From SMYC01 sp963578475 (lineage in GTDB: Bacteria; Acidobacteriota; Vicinamibacteria; Marinacidobacterales; SMYC01), in NCBI GenBank assembly GCA_963578475.1, contig CAUZCL010000024.1, positions 1 through 64,000 of the forward strand: DNA of 64,000 nucleotides. Direction: 5' to 3'. Shown here piece by piece: positions 26,755 through 36,343 of this stretch. Within the stretch, counting starts at the first letter, position 1; every line of letters begins with the position of its first letter. The position numbers and the translations under genes were made by a program. A model generated the notes under the pieces. It worked only from the letters and a program-made list of their open reading frames with translations. It made no database searches and was not told where the DNA came from.

Positions 26755-27627
26755 ATGAAGCTGCCCGTGGCGGTGGTTCTTCTCGTGGGCTCATTTGGGC
26801 TCGAAGCAGATCTCGGAGCACAGGAGTGGATCAAGTTCGAGACGGTCGACCAATCCGCCCTTCCCATCGTGCGTTCACGCTTGAATGGGATGGGGCCCCA
26901 TCGGCTCGTCATCGACGTGAGCTTCAAAGAGCTCGCTCTCGACACGCTCATCGTCGAGGGGTCGGGCATGGAGCTTCTGAGCCGTGGCGAGGAGGAGGAG
27001 ATCGAGTATTACGGCAGAAAAGAGAAAGTGCCGGTGAGGTATCTTCAAACGCTCCAGCTCGGCGGCGCCACATTCCAGCTCGTCCGCACATTATTGATTG
27101 ACGGCGAGGACGCTACCGGGATGGGCGGCCTTCGAAGTTACGGCCGCATTGGCCGTGATGTGCTGGAGACGCTTCGCTTGACGGTACACTACCCGCGGCG
27201 CCTATTGTTGCTCGAGCCGTCCCCGAGCGAAGTCCCGCCAGGCGGCGTGACCTACACGTCGGCCGGCCGGTTTCTTCTCATCCCCGTTCGTCTCGAGCGT
27301 GAAGGTGAAGGCGTCACTGAGGATGTCGATGTCGAGGTCAACCTCGTTTTGGACGCCGGCACGTCGAACACGGTGCTCGATCGGCGATGGGCGGCGGACG
27401 CAGGCTTCGCCAAGAAAAAAGCGTCTCAGACGGTCATCCCGAAATTTAGCGTCGGAGCTTTCTCTACCGAAGGCTTGCCGGTGCTCCTTGGCGAAATGCA
27501 CGAGCTGCCCTATGACGGCAAGCCCATGGGCGTCATAGGGGCGGATCTGTTGAATCGAATCTCGGTATCCTACGACTTTGCGCGTGATCTGGTGTGGCTC
27601 AAGAGGGTGGAGAAAGACGCCTCGTGA
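26755..27627 (+). CDS. Exported aspartyl-protease-like (retropepsin-fold) protein
   Basis: I choose ATG 26755 because it begins a clean signal peptide (MKLPVAVVLLVGSFGLEADLGAQ region at most 23 residues) and has a GGGG stretch nine bases upstream. The ATG at 26740 is also possible. The mature protein looks like a duplicated aspartyl-protease fold. The second half has LVLDAGTSNTVLD, near the family's hydrophobic-DTGA(S)-T pattern but with Ala in place of Thr and Thr before Ser. The first half has LVIDVSF where the first DTG would be. Activity is therefore uncertain. The stop overlaps the carbonic-anhydrase GTG start by four bases. Confidence 0.6.
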   Translation: MKLPVAVVLLVGSFGLEADLGAQEWIKFETVDQSALPIVRSRLNGMGPHRLVIDVSFKELALDTLIVEGSGMELLSRGEEEEIEYYGRKEKVPVRYLQTLQLGGATFQLVRTLLIDGEDATGMGGLRSYGRIGRDVLETLRLTVHYPRRLLLLEPSPSEVPPGGVTYTSAGRFLLIPVRLEREGEGVTEDVDVEVNLVLDAGTSNTVLDRRWAADAGFAKKKASQTVIPKFSVGAFSTEGLPVLLGEMHELPYDGKPMGVIGADLLNRISVSYDFARDLVWLKRVEKDAS

Positions 27628-28121
27628 TCCATTCGTATCGCGGTGAAACACCGAACATGCACGAAACGGCTTACATCGGGGACGTTGTCGTAGGCGCCGA
27701 CGCGAGCATCTGGTTCGGCTCCGTGCTTCGAGGCGACGTGAATTACATTCGCATCGGCGCGCGCACGAACATCCAAGATTTGACGGCCATCCACGTCAAC
27801 GAAGGGACGAACCCGACCATCGTAGAAGACGATGTCACTGTCGGACATCGGGCGATCCTGCACGGTTGCCGGGTGCGCTCGGGCTCGCTCATCGGGATGG
27901 GGGCTATCGTGCTCGACGATGCGGTGATCGAAGAGCAAGCCTTCGTCGCCGCGGGCGCCGTTGTCAGCCCGGGCACGGTTGTACCGGCGAGGAAGCTCGC
28001 GCGCGGTGTTCCAGCTAGAATTGTGCGAGACTTGACGGAAGAAGAGCTCGAACACCTTCGCTATTCGGCGAAGGTCTACCACGATCTAAAAGACGAATAT
28101 CGAGCACGGAGACAATCTTGA
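27624..28121 (+). CDS. Gamma-carbonic anhydrase-like protein (YrdA/PaaY family)
   Basis: A left-handed beta-helix hexapeptide protein of 165 residues. The start is GTG 27624, overlapping the previous stop (GTGA). The hallmark GDVNYIRIGARTNIQDL and the three histidine ligands are visible in AIHVN and VGHRAILHGC. Hexapeptide repeats continue as GSLIGMGAIVLDDAVIEE. These proteins bind zinc or other metals; many have weak carbonic anhydrase activity or act as maturation factors. It is coupled by a four-base overlap (TTGA) to aspS, an association without an obvious biochemical reason. Confidence 0.85.
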   Translation: MIHSYRGETPNMHETAYIGDVVVGADASIWFGSVLRGDVNYIRIGARTNIQDLTAIHVNEGTNPTIVEDDVTVGHRAILHGCRVRSGSLIGMGAIVLDDAVIEEQAFVAAGAVVSPGTVVPARKLARGVPARIVRDLTEEELEHLRYSAKVYHDLKDEYRARRQS

Positions 28122-29884
28122 ACAGCTGGCGGAGGACGCATACCTGCGGCGAGCTCGGCGCGGAACAAGTCGGGCAGTCGGTGGTGCTCATGGGGTGGGT
28201 GGATGTTATTCGAGACCTCGGCGGTATCACTTTTCTCGAGCTGCGCGACCGTATGGGCGTGACGCAGATTCTGATTAGTCCGTCCTCAGGCACAGACGTC
28301 AAGAACACCGCCAAGCGGGTGGGCTCGGAATGGGTCGTGGCAGTGAAAGGGGAGGTGCTGCTACGCGCGGAGGACAACATCAATAAAAGCGTCGCGACGG
28401 GAAAAATCGAAGTGCGTGCGGACGGGATCGAAGTCCTCTCCGAAGCAAAGACGCCGCCTTTCGAGCTTACCGAAGGCATCAAAGTCAGCGAGGATTTACG
28501 ACTTCGCTACCGCTATCTGGATTTACGACGCGCTCCCATGCGGCGCAATCTTGAAAAACGCAGCAAGCTTGGCTTTGCTTGCCGCGGATATCTGGCCGGC
28601 CACGGCTTCACCGAGATCGAGACACCTTTCTTGACGAAGTCGACGCCCGAGGGGGCGCGCGACTATCTCGTGCCGAGTCGCGTGCACAAAGGCTCGTTCT
28701 ACGCGCTTCCGCAATCGCCGCAAATCTTCAAACAGCTCCTCATGATCTCCGGCATGGAGCGCTACTTTCAGATCGTACGTTGTTTCAGGGATGAGGATCT
28801 CCGGGCCGACCGCCAGCCGGAGTTCACGCAAATCGATATCGAGATGTCCTTCATCGAGCCCCGGGACATTTACAGTCTCGTTGAAAGTCTCTTCGTCCAC
28901 ATGTTGCGGGCGATCGATATCGATGTCAGCGCACCGTTCCCGAAGCTGAAATATGACGAGGCTCTCGACAGGTATGGCTCGGACAAGCCCGACCTCCGAT
29001 TCGGCTGCGAGATCTCAGACCTCGGAGAGGTCGTCCGGGGCTCGGGCTACGGGATCTTCGAGAGCGTCCTAGAAGGCGGCGGGGTCGTGCGCGCCATCGT
29101 CGCCAAAGGCTGCGCGGGCTATTCCCGCAAAGACCTCGACAATTTGGAAGTTTCGGCGAAAGCGCTCGGCGCCAAAGGTCTCGGCTGGGCGCGCTGGACC
29201 GATAGCGAGCTGAAATCTCCGCTCGCGCGTCATCTTGGCGACGATCGCTTGAAACAAGCTTTCGAGACCACGGGCGGCGGCGTCGGCGACCTTCTTCTCA
29301 TCGTCGCGGGCGAGCGCTCACACGCTTCCTCTGTCCTTGGCGGCTTGCGGATCGAGCTCGCCAAGCGTGAGGGCTGGATTCGAGAGGGGGAATGGAAATT
29401 CGCCTGGGTGACCGAGTTTCCGCTCCTCGAATATTCCGAATCCGACGGGCGCTGGTACTCGATGCATCACCCTTTCACCTCGCCTCATCCGGAGGATATG
29501 GACCTCATCGACACGGATCCCGGTGCCGTGCGTGCGCTCGCTTACGACGTCGTCGCGAACGGCCACGAGCTCGGAGGCGGGAGCATCCGTATCCATAATT
29601 CGGGGGTCCAGGAAAAGATCTTCAGAGCGCTCGGCTTGAGTGACGAGGAAGCACGGGAAAAATTTGGCTTTTTTCTCGAGGCCCTTCAATACGGTACTCC
29701 GCCCCATGGCGGGATTGCGCTCGGCTTCGACCGCATCGCGATGTTGGCCGTAGGCGGGACGAGCCTACGGGACGTGATCGCCTTTCCGAAAACGACCTCG
29801 GCGCTCGACATGATGACAGGCTCGCCGTCGGATGTGACTACCGCCCAGCTCGACGAGCTCGGCATTGCGCTCAAGAAGGTCTAG
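28118..29884 (+). CDS. aspS: Aspartyl-tRNA synthetase
   Basis: A 588-residue bacterial-type class II synthetase. The start is TTG 28118 (TTGAACAGC). The anticodon-binding OB fold begins RTHTCGELG and contains GITFLELRDRMGVTQ. Motif 2 is FRDEDLRADRQPEFTQIDIE. The bacterial GAD insertion domain lies in the middle. The C-terminal catalytic motif 3 is GIALGFDRIAML. It charges tRNA-Asp and, in organisms lacking AsnRS, also tRNA-Asn. Specificity cannot be read by eye, and no AsnRS or GatCAB is in the window. Confidence 0.96.
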   Translation: MNSWRRTHTCGELGAEQVGQSVVLMGWVDVIRDLGGITFLELRDRMGVTQILISPSSGTDVKNTAKRVGSEWVVAVKGEVLLRAEDNINKSVATGKIEVRADGIEVLSEAKTPPFELTEGIKVSEDLRLRYRYLDLRRAPMRRNLEKRSKLGFACRGYLAGHGFTEIETPFLTKSTPEGARDYLVPSRVHKGSFYALPQSPQIFKQLLMISGMERYFQIVRCFRDEDLRADRQPEFTQIDIEMSFIEPRDIYSLVESLFVHMLRAIDIDVSAPFPKLKYDEALDRYGSDKPDLRFGCEISDLGEVVRGSGYGIFESVLEGGGVVRAIVAKGCAGYSRKDLDNLEVSAKALGAKGLGWARWTDSELKSPLARHLGDDRLKQAFETTGGGVGDLLLIVAGERSHASSVLGGLRIELAKREGWIREGEWKFAWVTEFPLLEYSESDGRWYSMHHPFTSPHPEDMDLIDTDPGAVRALAYDVVANGHELGGGSIRIHNSGVQEKIFRALGLSDEEAREKFGFFLEALQYGTPPHGGIALGFDRIAMLAVGGTSLRDVIAFPKTTSALDMMTGSPSDVTTAQLDELGIALKKV

Positions 29885-29931
29885 ACAAGTAAACCTGCAA
29901 GCGTGCGAACCGCAGAGGGAGCCGGTTCTCC

Positions 29932-30040
29932 TTCTTCATCCCCACACCCCCAGCTTTTATCCCCACACCCCCTTGCTTTTAAAAACACTGCTCAAAAAGC
30001 AAGGAGCGGTGGGGATAGGAGGAGAGGTGGGGAGAGGAAA
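29932..30040. repeat. Intergenic repeat, copy A (C/G-rich inverted repeat)
   Basis: The block holds TCCCCACACCCCC followed by AGCTTTTA, then TCCCCACACCCCCTTGCTTTT. After a short spacer comes the inverted partner AAAAGCAAGGAGCGGTGGGGA (29995-30015), then AGGAGGAGAGGTGGGGAG. It follows aspS and precedes the phoH operon promoter. Copy B is at 40931-41065. As RNA it makes a stable hairpin and could end aspS transcription. Confidence 0.75.
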
Positions 30041-30050
30041 GGTCACTGGT

Positions 30051-30079
30051 TTGACGGGCCTAGCGGGCTGTGCTACGTT
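30051..30079 (+). promoter_or_regulatory. Possible promoter of the phoH-era operon
   Basis: TTGACG (30051-30056) and TACGTT (30074-30079) are separated by 17 bp, about 150 bases upstream of phoH and directly after intergenic repeat copy A. A ribosome binding site GGAGG lies at 30207-30211. Tentative. Confidence 0.45.
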
Positions 30080-30228
30080 CAGGTTGGATTATGCAAGATC
30101 TCGCTCGTCGTCACTTTTCGCCGGTCGGCGCCATCCCAATCCCATAATTTGAGAAAACGAAACGCTTTTGCGGTGTCGCATTATCTAAAGGATGGGGTTT
30201 CCCCAAAGGAGGCGAGCGCTCCTATTAC

Positions 30229-31210
<982 letters not shown>

Positions 31211-31218
<8 letters not shown>

Positions 31219-33583
31219 AATCGAACCAAGCGCTCCGAAGAAAAACGAGAAGTCTCACCGCGGTGCGAGAAGATTGCGCATGCGCGATTTCATCGACCTT
31301 GCCTACGCTTCGGTCTGGCCGTGGCTCGTGCTCTTCGTTATTGGTCTCACGGTCCTTTTGGCGCCGGGACTCAATTTCCGCGTACAGGAATTCGAGCTCG
31401 GCCAAGTTTCGCCGGTCACCATCCACGCCCCGATCGATTTCAGCTACGAAGACGAAGTGACGACCGAGGCGCGCCGCGTCGAAGCAGGCGAGGACGTTCA
31501 CGAGATCTTCGACTTCAACGATGGCGCGATGACGGATGCGCGCAGCCGAATTGCCGCTGCCTTCGAGCTTGGTAGAGATGCGCTCGGGATCACACCTGTG
31601 GCCCAAGGCGATGAGCCTGAGAGAGAGGAGACCGAAGACAAGTCCCAGCCTGTCGACGACGAGCCTTCGGATCTCATCATGCCTCGCGAAGAGTTGATGG
31701 CGGCTTTGCAGGATCGTCTCGAGGTTACGCTCCGCGACGAAGAGCTCGAGCTCTTGCTCGAACATGAGTTTTCGCCCAACATCGAGCAGGTTCTGACCCA
31801 GGCCGTGACGAGCGTCTTGTCGCGAGATATCGTGGCGAGCAAGGAGAGACTCCTGGCTTCGGGGCGTCCAATCCGCCGCCGCGAGGAGACAAGCAAAGCG
31901 TCACCAATCCGCCGCGACTTCTCGAGCATCCTCACGAGCGAAGAAGCGCAGGAACTTTTGGTCCTCCAAATGGCGAGCACGTCGGACTTGCGTCAGGTGG
32001 AGAGAAGAAAGCTCTCGGCCCTCGGCTCTCGCTTCGTTGAGCCGACGCTCCGCTTCGCTTTCGCCGATACCGAGAGAGCACGGAGCGAGGCACGGGCGGG
32101 CGTGGATTCTGTTTACTATCAGGTGCCGCGCGGCAAGACGATCGTGCGCGTCGGGGACGAGATCGACGGGACCGTTCTCCGGCAGCTCGAGTTTCTTGCA
32201 TCGGAGCAGGATCAGCGTTGGAGTCTCGCCGGAGTCGTCGGCGCCCTGTTACTCGCCGGCGTCATCTTGTTGATCCAGTGGTATCTCCTGCGTCCTGTAC
32301 GTACCGGGGACGGTTGGAGACGTCAAACCTATGCTCTCGTGGGCCTCGTCGTGGTCGGCCATCTCGCGCTCGCGCGCATCGCCTTCCTGGTCGCGCGTCT
32401 CGTCTCCGAGCAGCTCGTCGTTGCGCCGTTCCACAACTCGAGCTCGTATTACTACGCCGTGCCCTTCGCTGCGGTGGCGGTCTTGATTTTGCTGCTCGAG
32501 CATACGCCGACGGCACTTCTCGCATCGGCCTTGTTCACGATTGCTCTCGGTGTCATGACGGGGAACCTGGAGCTTGCCATTTTTTGCCTGATCTCCTGTC
32601 TGACTGCCATTCTCGGCCTGTTTCAATTCAAGCGCCGGACGGAGCTCTTCAAGATCGGTCTTTTGATAGGGAGCATGAACTTCACCACGGTCCTTGCAAT
32701 CGATCTTCTGACGGAGCGTTATTTTCCGCTGAGCACGTTCAGTTTCGATCTGCTTTGTGCGTTTCTCGGCGGTGCTAGCGTCTCGCTCGTGGTCTCGTTC
32801 TTGCTCCCTGCCTTCGAGTCGCTGTTCCATCGCACGACGGATATCCGCCTTCTCGAGCTCGCTAATAATGATGTTCCCGTTTTGCGGCAGCTCGCGCTCG
32901 AGGCTCCGGGCACCTACCATCACAGCGTTGTGGTTGGCTCGCTTTCCGAGGCCGCGGCCGAAGCCATCGGCGCGAACGCCGTGTTCTGCCGGACGGCGGC
33001 GATGTATCACGACATCGGGAAACTGACCAAAGTGGCCTATTTCGTCGAGAACCAAACGGGTGCAAACAAGCACGATACGCTCTCTCCGCGGATGAGCGCG
33101 CTCATCATCGCGAGCCACGTGAAAGAAGGCATCCAGATGGCGAAGGAGATCGACCTTCCCCAGGACATCATCGACGTCATACCTCAGCACCACGGAACGA
33201 AGCTCATCACTTACTTCTACGAGAAGGCGAAAGAGCATCAGGACCCCGCGCTAGGCGAGGTAACCGAGGAAGAGTTTCGCTATCCTGGCCCGAAGCCGCA
33301 GACCAAAGAGGCCGGCATCATCATGATCGCGGATGCCGTGGAGGCCGCGTCCCGTACCCTGGATGAGCCAAGCCCTGCCCGTCTAAAGGGCATGGTCCGT
33401 CAGATCATCGACTACGTTTTTCTCGATGGACAGCTCAACGAGTGCGACCTGACCCTGCGAGACCTCGAGAAAAGCGCGCAGGGCTTTCTGAGAGTGCTCA
33501 TGGGCATCCACCATCAACGTGTGAGCTATCCGGGTTTCGATTTCGAGAAGGAGGTCGAGCCCGTCGTCGTTCAGAACAGCTGA
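31211..33583 (+). CDS. pgpH: 7TM-HD domain phosphohydrolase (PgpH/YqfF-like)
   Basis: I choose ATG 31211, eight bases inside the phoH end. The longer upstream frame lies entirely in phoH. The 790-residue protein has an N-terminal membrane helix (about 35-55), an extracytoplasmic 7TMR-HDED-type domain (about 60-340), seven more helices (about 345-550) and a cytoplasmic HD domain with TYHHSVVVGSLSEAAA and MYHDIGK (H600, D601). PgpH-type HD domains hydrolyse cyclic-di-AMP to pApA; that activity is inferred from the architecture. Its stop overlaps the ybeY ATG by one base. Confidence 0.9.
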
Positions 33584-34074
33584 TGCCAGATCCACTCAAG
33601 CCAGGACTCAAGCCAGGACTCGAGAAAGAAGACCCCGAGCAAAGTCTGGTTGTCAGAAATCTGCAGCGCCGCTTCAAAGTCGACCGCCGCGAGCTGGAAT
33701 CCTTTCTCTCTCGCGTCGCGGGCTCGACGGGGGCCGACGAGAGCTCTGCTACGCTCGCCCTCGTCGGGGATGCTCGAATCCAGGAGCTCAATCGTGATTA
33801 TCGCGGCCATAACGAGCCGACCGACGTCTTGTCATTCCACGGCGTGGGCGAAAGTGAGGATTATCTCGGCGACATCGTTATTTCTGTCGAAACGGCCTAC
33901 CGGCAAGCGAGAAGGCGCCGCAGTAATTTGAAACGCGAGCTCAAGGTCCTCACACTTCATGGGTTCCTACATCTGCTCGGCTACGACCATGAAACGGATG
34001 ACGGCGAGATGCACCGCATCGAATATCGCTTACGCCGGAGATTCCGGATCACCACCCCGAGGCGCGCCGCATGA
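33583..34074 (+). CDS. ybeY: Endoribonuclease YbeY
   Basis: A 163-residue zinc-dependent rRNA maturation endonuclease. The start is ATG 33583 (TGATG overlap with pgpH). The metal motif HGFLHLLGYDH supplies H126, H130 and H136. NEPTDVLSFHG and GDIVISVETA are diagnostic. The first 15 residues contain a near-exact tandem duplication (LKPGLKPGLE) encoded by a duplicated 12-base unit. Overlap with corC is four bases (ATGA). Confidence 0.95.
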   Translation: MPDPLKPGLKPGLEKEDPEQSLVVRNLQRRFKVDRRELESFLSRVAGSTGADESSATLALVGDARIQELNRDYRGHNEPTDVLSFHGVGESEDYLGDIVISVETAYRQARRRRSNLKRELKVLTLHGFLHLLGYDHETDDGEMHRIEYRLRRRFRITTPRRAA

Positions 34075-35315
34075 TCTCCTCTTTATTTGCCGCTGTCGGC
34101 ATTACCTTATTACTGGCACTCGCGTTTTTTCTCGCGCTCATCGATGTCGCCTTCGATTACTTCAGCAAAGTCTCGATCCGCACTTATCGTGAGGAGGGGT
34201 GGAAGCTCGAATATTTGACCCGCTCGCTCGAAGATCCGATGAGCTTTCTCCTGCCGCTGCGCATCGGACTTCAAGGTGCGTTCACGGGGATCACCGTCCT
34301 CGTCACGATGTTGTTCTTGTTCTCGTCCGCGCCGCAGCCGTTGCTGCCGCTTCTTTTTGCCTTCGTTACCATGCTCGCGATCTTTCTTGTCTTTCGCGAG
34401 ACCTTTCCGAACATCATTGCGCGCAAGAATCCTGAACGCGTCCTATTGACGCTCCTTCCGGCTTTCCGCATCTATTCCAAGCTCATCACGCCCATCAGCA
34501 GGCCCCTCTTTCGATTCGTCGGCGCGTTCATCCCCGATAGCGGGGATGACGAAATCCCTACCGACGAGGACATTCAAGCTTTTATCGAGGCGGGCGAAGA
34601 AGAAGGTATCCTCGAGGGCGATGAAGGGCGCATGGTACAGTCTATCGTCGACCTCGGCGACAAAGTCGTCCGTGAGGTCATGACGCCCCGACCGGAAATG
34701 GTGGCGATCCGAAACGACGCCACTCTCCTGGAATTGCGCGCGCTTTTTACCAAAGAGAAACATGCGCGCGTCCCTGTCTATCGTGAAAGCCTCGATCACA
34801 TCGAAGGGCTCATCTTCGCGATCGACGTGATCGCTTTTCTCGAGGCGAATCCGGATGCGGCGATCACACCTCTCATACGGAACGTGAGCTTCGTCCCGGA
34901 GACGAAGAAAGTCTCGGCGCTTCTCGCCGAGCTCCAGAGGACGAATCAAACGCTGACGATGGTCGTCGACGAATATGGCGGGATCTCGGGTCTCGTGTCC
35001 GTGGAGGACATCCTCGAAGAGATCGTGGGCGAGATTCATGACGAGTTCGACGAAGTGGACAAGGCGATCGTCAAGGAGCGCGAAGGTGTCTTTCTCGTCA
35101 GCGGCCGCGCGGATATCGACGAGGTAAAGGAACAGCTTCACTTCGAAGTAAACGGCTCCGGCTTCGAGACGGTGTCGGGCTATGTTCTCGATTCGATAGG
35201 GCGTATCCCGCAGGTGGGTGAGGTCATCGAGAATGCGGGCATGCGCATCGAAGTCGTGGATGCGGACGGCCAGCGCATCAACAAGGTTCGCTTCCGTTTG
35301 GAAGGCGCTCCCTGA
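34071..35315 (+). CDS. corC: CNNM/CorC-type CBS-domain membrane protein
   Basis: 414 residues: a DUF21/CNNM transmembrane domain (about 1-150), a CBS pair (about 185-320) starting REVMTPRPEMVAI, and a C-terminal CorC_HlyC domain (about 330-412) with VSGRADIDEVKEQL. The family comprises putative magnesium or cobalt efflux transporters, often placed next to ybeY. The adjacency with mgtE 6 kb downstream is probably coincidental. It ends 23 bases before era and overlaps ybeY by four bases. Confidence 0.88.
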   Translation: MISSLFAAVGITLLLALAFFLALIDVAFDYFSKVSIRTYREEGWKLEYLTRSLEDPMSFLLPLRIGLQGAFTGITVLVTMLFLFSSAPQPLLPLLFAFVTMLAIFLVFRETFPNIIARKNPERVLLTLLPAFRIYSKLITPISRPLFRFVGAFIPDSGDDEIPTDEDIQAFIEAGEEEGILEGDEGRMVQSIVDLGDKVVREVMTPRPEMVAIRNDATLLELRALFTKEKHARVPVYRESLDHIEGLIFAIDVIAFLEANPDAAITPLIRNVSFVPETKKVSALLAELQRTNQTLTMVVDEYGGISGLVSVEDILEEIVGEIHDEFDEVDKAIVKEREGVFLVSGRADIDEVKEQLHFEVNGSGFETVSGYVLDSIGRIPQVGEVIENAGMRIEVVDADGQRINKVRFRLEGAP

Positions 35316-35338
35316 AAGCGCCCTTTCTGTCGTCTTAA

Positions 35339-36220
35339 ATGCGTTCCGGATTCATCTCCATCGTGGGCCGGCCGAACGTTGGAAAGTCCACGCTTCTGAA
35401 CCGGCTCGTCGGCCAAAAGGTCGCGATCGTCACTTCCAAACCCCAGACAACGCGGAATCGAATTCTTGCCGTCGCGAATCGGCCCGACGCGCAAATGGTT
35501 TTTTACGATACGCCCGGCATTCACAAAGGGCGATACGCGATGGATCGGATGATGCTGCAGGTGGCTCTGTCGAGTCTGAAGCGAGTGGACATCATTTTAC
35601 TGATGATCGATGTCGGCAAGAGGTTTGGGAGCAGAGACGAGCACGTGATGATGCTCATTAATGAGGTCCACGTGCCCGTGATTCTAGGCATCAACAAGAT
35701 CGATTCGAGCAAGAAGCATGACATCCTTCCCGTGATCGATGCCTATCGGCACAAGCACGATTTTGCCGATATCGTGCCTTTCTCTGCGCTGACGGGCGAC
35801 AACGTCGATCGTCTCGAATCCGTGCTCAAAAGCTACCTCCCAGAGGGTGAAGTTCTCTATCCGGAAGAAACGCTCACGGATCGCCCGGAGCGCTTCTTCA
35901 TCTCCGAGATGGTCCGGGAAAAAATCCTGGAGCTCACGCGTCAAGAGGTGCCGCACTCCACGGCCGTTCTCATCGACTCCTGGGAGGATGGCGACGAACT
36001 CACCCAGATCGAGGCTTCCGTTCTCGTCGAGCGTGATTCACAGAGGGTGATCCTTCTCGGCCGCGGGGGCTCCATGATGAAGAAAATCGGAACCGCGGCT
36101 CGTCAAGATGCAGAAGCTTTTCTTGGGACGAAAGTCTATCTCGGCCTACACGTCAAAGTGCGCGGCGACTGGCGCGAGAACAGGCGGCTCCTGACCGAGC
36201 TCGGCATCGACTCGCGCTGA
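35339..36220 (+). CDS. era: GTPase Era
   Basis: A 293-residue GTPase that binds the 3' end of 16S rRNA and monitors 30S assembly. G1 is GRPNVGKST (10-18), G3 YDTPGIHKG and G4 NKID. The C-terminal KH domain includes ILLGRGGSMMKKIGTAAR. The start is ATG 35339. It completes the phoH-pgpH-ybeY-corC-era operon. recO, often next in related genomes, is instead at 42707, after the M36 pseudogene and mgtE. Confidence 0.97.
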   Translation: MRSGFISIVGRPNVGKSTLLNRLVGQKVAIVTSKPQTTRNRILAVANRPDAQMVFYDTPGIHKGRYAMDRMMLQVALSSLKRVDIILLMIDVGKRFGSRDEHVMMLINEVHVPVILGINKIDSSKKHDILPVIDAYRHKHDFADIVPFSALTGDNVDRLESVLKSYLPEGEVLYPEETLTDRPERFFISEMVREKILELTRQEVPHSTAVLIDSWEDGDELTQIEASVLVERDSQRVILLGRGGSMMKKIGTAARQDAEAFLGTKVYLGLHVKVRGDWRENRRLLTELGIDSR

Positions 36221-36271
36221 TTCGTTTCTCCCACGATCCTGCGTGTGGCAAAGACTGTGATCAAGATCATG

Positions 36272-36300
36272 TTGATCCGTTGGTCCCCGTCCGATACAGT
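36272..36300 (+). promoter_or_regulatory. Possible promoter/operator of the M36 gene
   Basis: TTGATC (36272-36277) and TACAGT (36295-36300) are spaced by 17 bp. The -35 forms the right half of an inverted repeat GATCAA-GATCATG-TTGATC starting at 36259, which may be a regulator site. AAGGAG precedes the ATG at 36344. Confidence 0.35.
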
Positions 36301-36343
36301 GCTCTTTCCCCCAAAGTTCGCGCGGTCCGAAGGAGCAGACGTT